Below, in pieces: positions 47,759-57,031 of a stretch of DNA of 64,000 bases; position 1 is the first letter of the stretch; each line of letters starts with the position of its first letter. The stretch is from the NCBI RefSeq assembly GCF_030915525.1, contig NZ_CP133269.1, positions 831,001 through 895,000 on the forward strand. The letters run 5' to 3'. A program made the translations under genes and the position numbers. The DNA comes from Neobacillus sp. PS2-9. GTDB taxonomy: Bacteria; Bacillota; Bacilli; Bacillales; Cytobacillaceae. A model generated the notes under the pieces. The model did not search any database, had not been told where the DNA came from, and saw nothing but the letters and a program-made list of their open reading frames with translations.

Positions 47759-50050
47759 TTGAAGAAAAAACGATTTACTGCTTTAGCGCTCGCAACAATG
47801 TTGTTCTCTTCAACAGCTTCAGGCGTTGCGGCATCTGAAACCTATACATGGAAGTATCAAAATAATAGTTGGTATTACCTATCCTCAACAGGTAAAACTG
47901 TAAAAGGCTGGGTTCTTTATAATAAAAATTGGTACTATCTTGGCAGCAATGGTGTGATGAAAACTGGCTGGCTACTAGACAAGAATATTTGGTACTATCT
48001 TGATAGGAATAGCGGAGCGATGAAAACAGGATGGCTAAAAGAAAATAATATTTGGTATTTCCTTTTGCCTAGTGGTGCCATGAAGACCGGTTGGCTCTTA
48101 GATAGAAATAGTTGGTATTACCTCGAAAAAAGCGGTGCAATGAAGGTAGGATGGATCGAAGACAAAGGTTTAAAATATTATTTAAGTTTAAGTGGTGCAA
48201 TGATAACGGGTCAAAAATTCATTGAGGGGAAACCGTATGTTTTTGCGTCCTCTGGAGCCTTAAATACATCTCCACTAACAGGCTGGTTCCGTGATGGCTC
48301 TATTGTCATGTATTTTGACTCTGGTGGAGTGATGCACAAAGGCTGGTTGGTTGAAGATGCTAATAAATATTATTTTAAACAAGATGGATTGATTCATACC
48401 GGCTGGTTAGAAGAAAATAATAAAAAATATTTCTTTGCCTTAGATGGTAAAATGCAGGTTGGTTGGCTGAACGATGGTGATAAACGTTATTACCTTGGAA
48501 CAGATGGTGCTTTGAAGACCGGCTGGATTACCTATGGGGGAAAATCCTATTACCTGGGTACGGACGGTGTCATGTACAAAGGTTGGTTGACCGAGGGTGA
48601 TAAAAAGTTTTACCTGGGTAAAGAGGGTACTATTTTAACTGGTCTGCAAACGATTGATAACCAGTTGTACTATTTTGGTACAAACGGTGTGATGCAAAAG
48701 AATAGTTGGATTACCATTGAAAATAAAAAGTATTATCTTGGAGACGACGGTGCAGCGGTGAAGGGCTGGATGACCAAAGGTGAGGAAAAGTACTATTTCG
48801 GTTCGGATGGAGTCATGGTCAATGGCTGGCAAAATGTTAATAAAAAGTGGTACTATTTTAACTCTGATGGAACCATGGAAACTGGCTGGGTCTATGTTAA
48901 TGGAAAATGGTACTATTTAAATGCCAACGGAGAAATGCAAACCGGATGGTTAACCGATAATGGCTCTACCTACTATTTTACGAATAATGGAGATATGTTT
49001 ATCGGTTGGCTAGCATTAGATAATAAATGGTACTATTTTGATACGAATGGCAAAATGGTAACTGGTGAAAAGATAATAGATGGAAAGACGTATAACTTTT
49101 TTGAAGATGGTGTTTTGAATACTGGTCCTGTGGTGAAAACGACAAGCTATAATCTTTCGTATCAACAAATGCTTGATCTTGAAATGACTAGGACTCCACA
49201 AACAGATAAGTATAGAAATGTGAACGCATATGTAAGTAGTGAATATGTGCTAAAAGATGTAACAGATCCAACCAAGGGTGTGGTGATATCCACAACACCA
49301 CTTAATGTTCGGGAGAATACGAATACCAATTCCTTTATTTTTGGAACATTAAAGAATGGATCTCAAGTAACCATTGTTTCCACCGTTGGAACTTGGTATG
49401 AAATTAAATATGATACATGGAGAAATGCCAAGTCTGAAGACGTAAGCTATTATCTCAATCCAAATACCTTTAGCTCAACAAGTACGGAATACTTCCAGTT
49501 CCTCCTTCTAAATAAAAGTGCCGGAACTACTGCAAAAGATCTGAATGCGAAGCCACTGGCTGGCAAAGGGATTTTGGATGGAAAAGGCCAAGCGTTTATT
49601 CAAGCAAGTCAGCAATATAATGTGAATGAAGTGTACCTTATTTCACATTCATTGCTTGAAACGGGCAATGGTACATCTCAGTTGGCAAAGGGAATTATTG
49701 TTGATACAGTAGATGGGCAACCAGTAGAACCGAAAACGGTATACAACATGTATGGTGTGGGAGCTATTGATAGTTGCCCGAATACTTGTGGCTCCCAATA
49801 TGCTTACAAGCAAGGGTGGTTTACACCAGAAGCAGCAATTATCGGTGGAGCAGCATTCATTGGACAAGGCTACATTAACGCTTCAGTTCCACAAAATACA
49901 CTTTATAAAATGAGATGGAATCCTATTAATCCTAGCCATCAATATGCAACTGATATCGGTTGGGCCGTAAAACAAACAAATAACATAAAAAGAATCTATG
50001 ATTCGTTAAGTTCGTATACGTTATATTATGAGCTTCCAGAATATAAGTAA
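47759..50050 (+). CDS. GH73 glucosaminidase autolysin with about 21 N-terminal choline-binding-type repeats
   Basis: A 763-residue secreted enzyme. TTG 47759 is chosen because GGAGGG lies seven bases before it; the ATG at 47744 overlaps that site. The signal peptide is at 1-24. Then about 21 aromatic repeats of 20 residues (NIWYYLDRNSGAMKTGW pattern) fill about 30-455. An SH3-like part (about 500-555, TTPLNVRENTNTNS) leads to the glucosaminidase domain (about 590-760), with the catalytic Glu634 in SHSLLETGNG and a YNMYGVGA segment. It should cleave the GlcNAc-MurNAc bond of peptidoglycan, like LytD/LytG. Repeats precede the enzyme, as in pneumococcal LytB. Confidence 0.9.
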   Translation: MKKKRFTALALATMLFSSTASGVAASETYTWKYQNNSWYYLSSTGKTVKGWVLYNKNWYYLGSNGVMKTGWLLDKNIWYYLDRNSGAMKTGWLKENNIWYFLLPSGAMKTGWLLDRNSWYYLEKSGAMKVGWIEDKGLKYYLSLSGAMITGQKFIEGKPYVFASSGALNTSPLTGWFRDGSIVMYFDSGGVMHKGWLVEDANKYYFKQDGLIHTGWLEENNKKYFFALDGKMQVGWLNDGDKRYYLGTDGALKTGWITYGGKSYYLGTDGVMYKGWLTEGDKKFYLGKEGTILTGLQTIDNQLYYFGTNGVMQKNSWITIENKKYYLGDDGAAVKGWMTKGEEKYYFGSDGVMVNGWQNVNKKWYYFNSDGTMETGWVYVNGKWYYLNANGEMQTGWLTDNGSTYYFTNNGDMFIGWLALDNKWYYFDTNGKMVTGEKIIDGKTYNFFEDGVLNTGPVVKTTSYNLSYQQMLDLEMTRTPQTDKYRNVNAYVSSEYVLKDVTDPTKGVVISTTPLNVRENTNTNSFIFGTLKNGSQVTIVSTVGTWYEIKYDTWRNAKSEDVSYYLNPNTFSSTSTEYFQFLLLNKSAGTTAKDLNAKPLAGKGILDGKGQAFIQASQQYNVNEVYLISHSLLETGNGTSQLAKGIIVDTVDGQPVEPKTVYNMYGVGAIDSCPNTCGSQYAYKQGWFTPEAAIIGGAAFIGQGYINASVPQNTLYKMRWNPINPSHQYATDIGWAVKQTNNIKRIYDSLSSYTLYYELPEYK

Positions 50051-50055
50051 ATAGG

Positions 50056-50088
50056 AAAAGGGTGGTGCGACTAAGCATCACCCTTTTT
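50056..50088 (+). terminator. Terminator of the 763-residue GH73 gene
   Basis: AAAAGGGTGGTGC and GCATCACCCTTTTT form a long stem with one G-U pair, followed by T. Confidence 0.88.
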
Positions 50089-50151
50089 CTATGTTTTTTA
50101 CCAAAATCCTACGAAAATAGTACATACTAAAGTCGAATCAATATATTTTTA

Positions 50152-50180
50152 TTTACAGTTTATATAGGCTGAGTTACAAT
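50152..50180 (+). promoter_or_regulatory. Promoter of the lic operon
   Basis: TTTACA, 17 bp, TACAAT: close to SigA consensus. The -10 overlaps an ATG at 50179, so translation must start further on, at 50221. Confidence 0.72.
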
Positions 50181-50188
50181 GAAAATAC

Positions 50189-50203
50189 ATTCAATTTTTG
50201 AAT
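50189..50203. promoter_or_regulatory. Candidate operator ATTCAATTTTTGAAT at the lic transcription start
   Basis: A 6-3-6 inverted repeat (ATTCAA/TTGAAT) starts nine bases after the -10 box, so it covers the expected start site, where a repressor would block initiation. The first gene of the operon encodes an N-terminal HTH that could bind it. Confidence 0.55.
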
Positions 50204-50220
50204 ATATCGGAGGACCTTCA

Positions 50221-52101
50221 ATGGAACAGCACTCATTTCAATTATTAGAGGCGATTAATAAAAACGCCAACTTAAATCAAAAGAAAATGGCTGAAATCTG
50301 CGGGATTTCAATTGGGAAAGTCAACTACCTAATCCACGATTTAACGTTTGGAGACTATATTTACAGCGAAAAAAAAGGCAGAAATATTAGCTACTTCTTA
50401 ACACAAAAAGGAATAGATTCATTAAAGAAAGGAATCGAGGCTTTCCAAGACAAAAAAGTAAATATCCATCAAGAGCCGTTAACGGAGATTAAGCAGGCTG
50501 TTATTTTAGCAGCAGGTTATCGAAAAGATTTTAACAAACCTGCAGGATTGATGCCAATTGATGATACCACATTATTAAAACGAAATGTAGAGATCCTTCA
50601 AGAAAACGGAATTAATCATATCGTTATAGTTACTGGTTACCAAAAAGAGGCGTTTCAGGATATCCCAGAACTAAGTCACCTGAATTTTGTGCATAACCCA
50701 AAATACAAATGGACGGGATCCATGGCGTCATTGGCACTTGCTTATGATTTGATTTCTGAGGATATTCTCCTTATCGAAGATGATATTTTAATTGAAGAAC
50801 GGGCGATTAAGGAAATGCTTATGCATCAGCAACGCGACAGTGTTCTAATCACTGACGAAAGTGGCTCTGGCGATGAAGCCTTCGTAGAGCTCCGAAATGG
50901 CTATCTTTATAAGGTGTCAAAGGATATACACCAATTCAATCATGTCGACGGTGAGATGATCGGATTCAGTAAGCTATCCTATGAAGTTTTTACAAAAATG
51001 GTTAATGACTATAAGGAAAACAACAAGAACCCATATATGAACTATGAATATATGCTGCTTGATGTATCCAGACATTATAATATCGGCTTCCTCAAAATGC
51101 ACAACCTCATTTGGGGAGAAATCGACAGCCAAGAGCATTATAATACCATCATTAATAAAACCTATCCAATTCTAAAAAGAAAAGAAGCGGAGTTTAGAGA
51201 AATTCAAATCAAGAGCTACTTAATGGAAGCCCTTGACCTTGCCTATGAGGATATTCAGGAAATTAGGCCGTTTGGCGGGATGACAAATAAGAACTTCAAG
51301 GTAACGGTTAACGACAAGGAGTATGTGCTTCGGATTCCTGGTAATGGAACAGAGCAGATGATTAACCGAAGAGAGGAAAAAATTAATTCGACCCTTGTTA
51401 GTCAGCTCGGTATCGATACAGAAATCGCTTATTTTAATGAAGAAACAGGCGTGAAAATTGCGGAACTTATTCCAAATGCGGAGACGTTAACCGGAAAAAC
51501 AGCTAAACGCCAGGACTACATGATGTTAACAACGGCAGTTCTTAGAAAGTTGCACGTATCGGGTATTGAGATGGCCAATCGATTTGATGTGTTTGAAAAT
51601 ATTTCAAAATATGAGGAACTGATGGAAGAAGCAAAGGGCCAGCCATATGAGCATTATGATGAAGTAAGAGCTCAGGTTATGGTTTTGAAGGATGTTTACC
51701 AAGCGATGAATATCATGTTAAATCCATGTCACAATGACTTAGTTCCAGAAAACTTGGTGAAAAGCGGCACCGACAAAGTGTATTTAATCGACTGGGAATA
51801 TGCAGGTATGAATGACCCAATGTGGGATGTAGCGGCACACTCGCTAGAATGTGAGTTTACACCAGAGGATGAGGAATTGTTCTTATCGCTTTACCTGCAA
51901 CAGGATGAAATTCCACTCGACATTCAACAAAGAGTACTAATGAATAAAATTTTCCAAGATTTCCTTTGGAGCATTTGGACTATTATTAAAGAAGCAAAGG
52001 GCGATGACTTCGGCCAGTACGGAATCAATCGCTTTAACAGAGCTAGAGAAAATTTAAATCATGAACTGATAAGGGAGTTGGCATACTCGTATGAAAAATA
52101 A
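50221..52101 (+). CDS. HTH - nucleotidyltransferase - choline kinase fusion (LicA-type)
   Basis: A 626-residue cytoplasmic protein with three parts. A winged HTH (about 5-75, KKMAEICGISIGKVNYLI) resembles MarR-type regulators of exopolysaccharide genes. A nucleotidyltransferase-like domain (about 92-325) begins VILAAGYRKDFNKPAG, lacking the usual GxGTR loop. A choline/aminoglycoside kinase domain (about 340-620) has CHNDLVPEN (His504, Asp506) and LIDWEYAG, so catalysis is intact. It should phosphorylate choline; the middle domain may bind CTP or a product. GGAGG precedes ATG 50221. It overlaps the permease gene by 11 bases. The fusion suggests an enzyme that also regulates its operon. Confidence 0.85.
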   Translation: MEQHSFQLLEAINKNANLNQKKMAEICGISIGKVNYLIHDLTFGDYIYSEKKGRNISYFLTQKGIDSLKKGIEAFQDKKVNIHQEPLTEIKQAVILAAGYRKDFNKPAGLMPIDDTTLLKRNVEILQENGINHIVIVTGYQKEAFQDIPELSHLNFVHNPKYKWTGSMASLALAYDLISEDILLIEDDILIEERAIKEMLMHQQRDSVLITDESGSGDEAFVELRNGYLYKVSKDIHQFNHVDGEMIGFSKLSYEVFTKMVNDYKENNKNPYMNYEYMLLDVSRHYNIGFLKMHNLIWGEIDSQEHYNTIINKTYPILKRKEAEFREIQIKSYLMEALDLAYEDIQEIRPFGGMTNKNFKVTVNDKEYVLRIPGNGTEQMINRREEKINSTLVSQLGIDTEIAYFNEETGVKIAELIPNAETLTGKTAKRQDYMMLTTAVLRKLHVSGIEMANRFDVFENISKYEELMEEAKGQPYEHYDEVRAQVMVLKDVYQAMNIMLNPCHNDLVPENLVKSGTDKVYLIDWEYAGMNDPMWDVAAHSLECEFTPEDEELFLSLYLQQDEIPLDIQQRVLMNKIFQDFLWSIWTIIKEAKGDDFGQYGINRFNRARENLNHELIRELAYSYEK

Positions 52102-53056
52102 AGGGATCTTCTTCGGTTTGTTCTCAGGCTTCACCTGGGCGCTTGACACCGTTTTAATTGGAATGGTTTTATCCAAAGCAGTATTTGTTTCATCAGATGC
52201 GGTTATATTTCTAGCACCGCTAGTGAGTACGTTTTTCCATGACATGCTTTCTAGCTTCTGGATGATGCTTTATATGCTCTTCAGAGGGGAGTTAGCCATC
52301 TCATTTAAGAAATTAGCGACGCGCAGTGGACGGTTTGTTATCTTAGGCGCTTTACTAGGTGGACCAATAGGAATGACTGGTTACGTTCTTGCGGTTAAAT
52401 ATTTGGGTGCCTCTCTATCGGCCTCCATTTCAGCAGTGTATCCAGCAATTGGTGCTTTCTTTGCTTTCTTGATTCTAAAAGACAGATTAACTTTGAAAAA
52501 CTGGATTGGACTTTTTATAAGTATTTTATTTATCTTCTTACTAGGCTTTGCAGGCGGAGAACCATCTCCAAGCTTTATTCTTGGATTCTCGTTTATCCTA
52601 TTGTGTATCTTTGGCTGGGGAATGGAGTGCGTTATCCTTGCTTACGGAATGAAAGATGATGAGATTTCACCAGAGCAAGCGTTGCAGATTCGTCAGGTTG
52701 TATCTGCTGTCACTTATGCGGTCTTAATTTTACCGTTTTTCAATGCGTACCCTCTTGTGGGTGAAGTGTTTAAGAGCAGTGAATTATTCTTGATCGCTGG
52801 AGTTGCTCTGTCTGGAACAGCATCTTATGTTTACTATTACAAAGCGATTTACGTTATGGGACCAACTCGTGCGATGGCCTTGAATATTACGTATGCAGCA
52901 TGGGCGATTTTCTTAAGTTTCATTATTCTAGATTCTCCAATTACCCTAAAGGTTGTCTTTTTTAGTATTATGATTTTATTAGGATCTATATTAACTGTCG
53001 CTACCAAAGATGAGTTAAAATGGATGAATCTAACTAAAGGCAGGAGAACCGCTTAA
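52091..53056 (+). CDS. licB: EamA-type permease, LicB-like choline transporter
   Basis: A 321-residue membrane protein with ten hydrophobic spans in two EamA repeats (about 5-140 and 160-300). The position between the choline kinase fusion and the LicC-like gene strongly suggests that it imports choline, as LicB does. Its start lies inside the end of the preceding gene, so translation is coupled. A sequence search against LicB and other drug/metabolite transporters would separate choline from related substrates. Confidence 0.8.
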   Translation: MKNKGIFFGLFSGFTWALDTVLIGMVLSKAVFVSSDAVIFLAPLVSTFFHDMLSSFWMMLYMLFRGELAISFKKLATRSGRFVILGALLGGPIGMTGYVLAVKYLGASLSASISAVYPAIGAFFAFLILKDRLTLKNWIGLFISILFIFLLGFAGGEPSPSFILGFSFILLCIFGWGMECVILAYGMKDDEISPEQALQIRQVVSAVTYAVLILPFFNAYPLVGEVFKSSELFLIAGVALSGTASYVYYYKAIYVMGPTRAMALNITYAAWAIFLSFIILDSPITLKVVFFSIMILLGSILTVATKDELKWMNLTKGRRTA

Positions 53057-53058
53057 TT

Positions 53059-53751
53059 ATGAGAGCAATACTATTAGCAGCAGGAATGGGCACAAGATTA
53101 CGACCATTAACACTAACTACACCGAAGTCCTTGGTTGAAGTTAACGGGAAACCGATGCTCGAGCAGCAGGTGGAATTCCTTCAAGAAGTCGGTGTGGAGG
53201 AAATCATCGTAGTTACAGGATATTTGAAGGAAAAGTTCGAGTACTTAAAAGAAAAGTATGGAGTTACGCTTGTTCATAATGATAAATACGATGTGTATAA
53301 CAACATTTACACTATGTATTTAGTTAGGGAATATCTTCCAGACTCGTACGTAATTGACGCCGATGTCTTTTTGAAAAATAACTTCCTTTTGCGTGATCCG
53401 AAGAAGTCGATGTACTTTAGTTCACGAAAGCCAGAGTTTAAAGCGGAGTGGATGATTCGCTTCGATGACAATTTCAAGGTCTATGACATTGAAGTTGGCG
53501 ACGGCGAACATGATTACATTTTATGCGGCATCTCGTATTGGTCAGAGGAAGATGGCCGTTATATCGTTAAGAAGCTGGAGGAAGCGGTCGCTGGCGCAAA
53601 CTTCAAGGACCTTTACTGGGATGACATTGTTAAGGATAACATTCGCGACCTAAACGTGTATCTACAGGAGATTCACCCAGACGACAGCTACGAAATCGAT
53701 TCACTCGAAGACCTTGAAAAAGTAAAGAAGCGATTGGTGATGGAGAAATAG
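53059..53751 (+). CDS. licC: CTP:phosphocholine cytidylyltransferase, LicC-like
   Basis: A 230-residue nucleotidyltransferase. LLAAGMGTRLRPLT (5-18) and TPKSLVEV (22-29, with Lys24) form the nucleotide-binding and catalytic loops. VIDADVF near 98-104 supplies the metal-binding Asp. Length and motifs match LicC (about 230 residues) and not longer hexose-phosphate enzymes. It starts two bases after the permease stop. With the kinase it would give CDP-choline, the donor for LicD. Other small alcohol phosphates are possible substrates. Confidence 0.82.
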   Translation: MRAILLAAGMGTRLRPLTLTTPKSLVEVNGKPMLEQQVEFLQEVGVEEIIVVTGYLKEKFEYLKEKYGVTLVHNDKYDVYNNIYTMYLVREYLPDSYVIDADVFLKNNFLLRDPKKSMYFSSRKPEFKAEWMIRFDDNFKVYDIEVGDGEHDYILCGISYWSEEDGRYIVKKLEEAVAGANFKDLYWDDIVKDNIRDLNVYLQEIHPDDSYEIDSLEDLEKVKKRLVMEK

Positions 53752-53772
53752 ATAGAGCGTGAGCAAGCGGGC

Positions 53773-53802
53773 GGGCACTTTGACTAAAGTGTCCGTTTTT
53801 TT
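53773..53802 (+). terminator. Terminator of the lic operon
   Basis: GGGCACTTT and AAAGTGTCC pair over GACT (one G-U pair), followed by GTTTTTTT. Confidence 0.8.
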
Positions 53803-53820
53803 ATGCCTCGATCCTATGGA

Positions 53821-54391
53821 AAAGTACTCAAAAGGTAAATAGAAGAAGTTTCTAATGCCCGTGGCAAAGGGAAAAGTACTTGAACGGTAAATAGGAGAAG
53901 TTTCTAATGCCCGTGGCAAGGGAAAAAGTGCTCAAGCGGTAAATAGGGAATGTTTCTAATGCCCGTGGCAAGGGGAAATGTGCACGAACAGTAAATAGGA
54001 GATGCTTCTAATACCCTTGGCAAGGGAAAATGTGCACGAACAGTAAATAGGAGATGCTTCTAATACCCTTGGCAAGGGAAAAAGTGCTCAAGAGGTAAAT
54101 AGGGAATGTTTCTAATGCCCGTGGCAAGGAGAAAAGTGCACGACCGGTAAATAGGGAAAGTTTCTAATACCCGTGGCAAGGAGAAAAGTGTACGACCGGT
54201 AAATAGGGAAAGTTTCTAATACCCGTGGCAAGGAGAAAAGTGTACAACCGGTAAATAAGGGATTCTTCTAATGCCCGTGGCAAAGGGAAAAGTGTTCAAA
54301 GGGTCAATAGAAAAAAATCCTAAAGCCCGAGACAAGGAAAAAAATCCCTGAGTGGGCAATAGGATTGTTTACTATGGCCCGCTCTAAGAGA
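53821..54391. repeat. About 11 tandem repeats of 51-52 bp
   Basis: Each unit has an AAAAGTG(C/T)(A/T)C start, GGTAAATAGG in the middle and TTCTAATGCCCGTGGCAAGG at the end. The first nine units are 80-95 percent alike by eye; the last two decay. Units 4 and 5 are identical over almost their whole length, a sign of recent duplication. Unit length varies between 51 and 53, which breaks any reading frame. There are no unique spacers, so it is not CRISPR. It fills the gap between the lic operon and the NERD gene. Confidence 0.8.
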
Positions 54392-54404
54392 AAAAGATTG
54401 CTTT

Positions 54405-55310
54405 TTACTCATAATAACAATTTCTTCTATTATTTATAGCTTTAAAATGCTTCTTAAGAATTCTCCTAATTGTCTTTTTTGAAATTACACGACACCAGAC
54501 ATAAACAAGGTTGGTGGTAATGTTTATGTCAGGAAAAAGAAGCTTAAGTTCCATCACACTTCGTAAAACAGCAGATTCGATTTCTTCTTCGGCCCCACAA
54601 TCATCACAAGTGGCTTTCAGTTCTCTGACTGAAACTCTTAAAGACTGGCAAGTACAACAACTGAGCCCTTTATCGAGCTGTCCAAATTCGTATTTCAGCA
54701 GCCTCGGATAAGGAGAATCTACTTGATGCAACGAATCTAATAGCTCAGCCAATTGTTTGTGTCTGTTAGTAAGATTCCTTGTAGGTGTATTTAATTTTTT
54801 AAATAAGGAATTCAGTTGTGTAGGAAAAATAAGAGGTTTATTTTTTGGTGCTTGGTAAAGCGTGAATTCGGGGTTAATAAAGACAACATTGGATTCTACT
54901 GGTATTCTGAAGCCATGTTTTTGCAGTAACTGGTGAAAGAGAGAGTCACAGCGTTTTAGCTGATCAAGTGGGTTGGTGGTGATTTTCGTATCATTCTTCT
55001 TAGAGTAAAACTCACCATTTTCATAATAATAATTACCTTCATTATTTTTAACATCAAAAATGTGCAGGGTATCTTTAATAATCAACGTATCAATTTGAAA
55101 CTTATTATTATTAACCTCCAACAATAAGTCATTTAATACATAACAATTACTCTGAATTTTTTCGGTCAATGAATCAAACATCACTTCCCCTTCGTATCCT
55201 TTTTTTAGATTATAAAAGTTCCTCTTATCGACATCTGGTAACTCCATCCTAGCATTCAAGCTTCTTAATATTATTAATTCCTGCCGTTCCGTGCGAGGTT
55301 TAAAAGCCAT
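54405..55310 (-). CDS. NERD-domain protein with zinc ribbon
   Basis: A 301-residue protein. The NERD (nuclease-related) domain is at about 36-160, with GYEGEVMFD, QIDTLIIKDTLHIFDVKN (Asp and Lys of the restriction-like fold) and NPLDQL. A treble Cys motif (CCTCQSL with CDDC, about 218-238) forms a zinc ribbon, and the C-terminus is a basic helical region. The fold suggests DNA binding or cleavage. It is monocistronic. Role is unknown; family members occur in many Bacillus genomes. Confidence 0.82.
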   Translation of the reverse strand: MAFKPRTERQELIILRSLNARMELPDVDKRNFYNLKKGYEGEVMFDSLTEKIQSNCYVLNDLLLEVNNNKFQIDTLIIKDTLHIFDVKNNEGNYYYENGEFYSKKNDTKITTNPLDQLKRCDSLFHQLLQKHGFRIPVESNVVFINPEFTLYQAPKNKPLIFPTQLNSLFKKLNTPTRNLTNRHKQLAELLDSLHQVDSPYPRLLKYEFGQLDKGLSCCTCQSLRVSVRELKATCDDCGAEEEIESAVLRSVMELKLLFPDINITTNLVYVWCRVISKKTIRRILKKHFKAINNRRNCYYE

Positions 55311-55493
55311 AAAGCACTTCCCTTCATAATTTATCCAATTCTATTTTCATTTTAATAAAATTTCTCACTCGATGATAAAAAAAGTTTGAACATTCCTTGA
55401 AGAAATTACAAGATGTTTGTCGAATTAGGGTGGAAACGGTTGGAAAATATGTTACCCTTAAAAATAGATAAATAGATTGAGAGGAGAAAGGAA

Positions 55494-56987
55494 TTGAAAA
55501 AAGTAGTATTTCGAAGTTTCTTAGTTGTTCTTTTGTTATTGGGGATTTTTCATAATAAGGCAATGGCTGCCGAATCAACGACACAATCCGAAATGACTGT
55601 CATCTCAATAAATTTACCAGTCTATCGGAATTTCGAGGAGTTATCTGATTTTAGAATTCATCTAGGTTCAGACTACAAGAGATATGCAGTGTTATCTTTT
55701 AAGGACAAGGTGACAATCCTCAGTGTGAAGGACTACGCTGCACAAATACGTATGGCAGATGGTAGGACAGGCTGGGTCCATAAGGATTATTTAAGCAGTA
55801 ATATCATGAATCAAACGTGGCTTGTAAAAGAAGGCAGAAATCTAAGAGAAGACCCAAGTACGACAAAGCCTTCAATAGGGTCTGTTCCCGATAAGGCGAA
55901 AGTATATGTCCTTGATTATGATAAACAAAGTAAATTCTATAAAATCCAAACGACAGATGGACATGAAGGTTGGATTAAAGGAACCTATCAAGAAGGAGAA
56001 GGATCAAATTTCATTGATTACGGAAAAGGCTTAAATGTGATTCCGTATGAATTTGATAAAGAGGGGAAAGTGACCACTAACCTTTCAATCTTTACTCCAT
56101 TAAATACTGTTGCCAAAGTAACAGCCAATCAAATAAACAAGTTTATTGAGTATAAGACGAATGGAGCCACTACGGAAATGGCTGCAATGGGATCTGCTTA
56201 TCTAGAAGCCCAAACTAGTGCACACTTAAATGCTGTCTACCTTTTGGCACATTCAGGACTTGAGACCAAATGGGGAACCTCGGATATCGTTAAAAATGTC
56301 CATAACTATTATGGAATTGGCGCCTATGATTCACAGCCTGCAGAGGGTGCGGATACGTTTTCTTCTAAAAGTACAGGCATTATTGAAGGGGCTAAATTTA
56401 TTAGTACTAGATATGTAAACAGAACTACGGGATTCCAGTATCCATTCCCACAGCCAACTCTTGATAATATGAGATTTAATGATGAATTACATCAATACTC
56501 AACAGATGAAGCGTGGGCTGGAAAAATTTCAACGATTATTAAAGAATTTAACATCTTTACTTATACAAAAGGTTGGAAAAATATTGCTGAAAAATGGTAT
56601 TACAATAATGGGGACGGCACCTATAAAACAGGCTGGCTTCTAGATAAAAACAAATGGTATTTCTTAGACACGTCGTCAGGTGTCATGCTTACAGGCTGGA
56701 AACAGATAAATGGCAAATGGTATTATCTCAACCCAGACGGCGATATGAAAACTGGTTGGTTGTATTCAGGAGGAAAATGGTATTACCTTGACTTTAAGAA
56801 TGGCGACATGAAAACTGGGTGGCTCTACACTGGCGGTAAGTGGTATTACTTAAATAATAGTGGTGTCATGCAAACAGGCTGGATCAAGCTTAGTGGCAAA
56901 TGGTACTACCTATACAAGGATGGCCATATGGCTGCCAACACTACCGTTGGCGGGTATCGTCTAGGAAAAACGGGTGCCATGCTTTAA
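55494..56987 (+). CDS. GH73 glucosaminidase with SH3 domains and choline-binding-type repeats
   Basis: A 497-residue secreted autolysin. TTG 55494 follows GAGGAGAAAGGA. Signal peptide 1-25, two SH3-type domains (about 35-100 and 110-165, WLVKEGRNLREDPS), and a glucosaminidase domain (about 190-355) with catalytic Glu257 in AHSGLETKWG and YYGIGAYDS. Six to seven aromatic repeats (KWYYLNPDGDMKTGW pattern) end the protein. The enzyme domain resembles that of the 763-residue GH73 protein, but the repeat block is at the opposite end. It should cut glycan strands at the cell surface. Confidence 0.9.
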   Translation: MKKVVFRSFLVVLLLLGIFHNKAMAAESTTQSEMTVISINLPVYRNFEELSDFRIHLGSDYKRYAVLSFKDKVTILSVKDYAAQIRMADGRTGWVHKDYLSSNIMNQTWLVKEGRNLREDPSTTKPSIGSVPDKAKVYVLDYDKQSKFYKIQTTDGHEGWIKGTYQEGEGSNFIDYGKGLNVIPYEFDKEGKVTTNLSIFTPLNTVAKVTANQINKFIEYKTNGATTEMAAMGSAYLEAQTSAHLNAVYLLAHSGLETKWGTSDIVKNVHNYYGIGAYDSQPAEGADTFSSKSTGIIEGAKFISTRYVNRTTGFQYPFPQPTLDNMRFNDELHQYSTDEAWAGKISTIIKEFNIFTYTKGWKNIAEKWYYNNGDGTYKTGWLLDKNKWYFLDTSSGVMLTGWKQINGKWYYLNPDGDMKTGWLYSGGKWYYLDFKNGDMKTGWLYTGGKWYYLNNSGVMQTGWIKLSGKWYYLYKDGHMAANTTVGGYRLGKTGAML

Positions 56988-57000
56988 TCAAACTTTTTAG

Positions 57001-57031
57001 TAGGAATCACTTAATGGTGGTTCCTATTCTA
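57001..57031 (+). terminator. Terminator of the 497-residue GH73 gene
   Basis: TAGGAATCAC and GTGGTTCCTA pair over TTAATG, followed by a T-rich tail that is not a pure T-run. Confidence 0.6.

Noticed and set aside
50179..50220. ATG 50179 as start of the HTH-kinase fusion
   Set aside because: It overlaps the -10 box of the promoter. GGAGG sits before ATG 50221, where the HTH also begins.
53821..54391. CRISPR array
   Set aside because: The units are full-length tandem repeats without unique spacers, and no cas genes are present.
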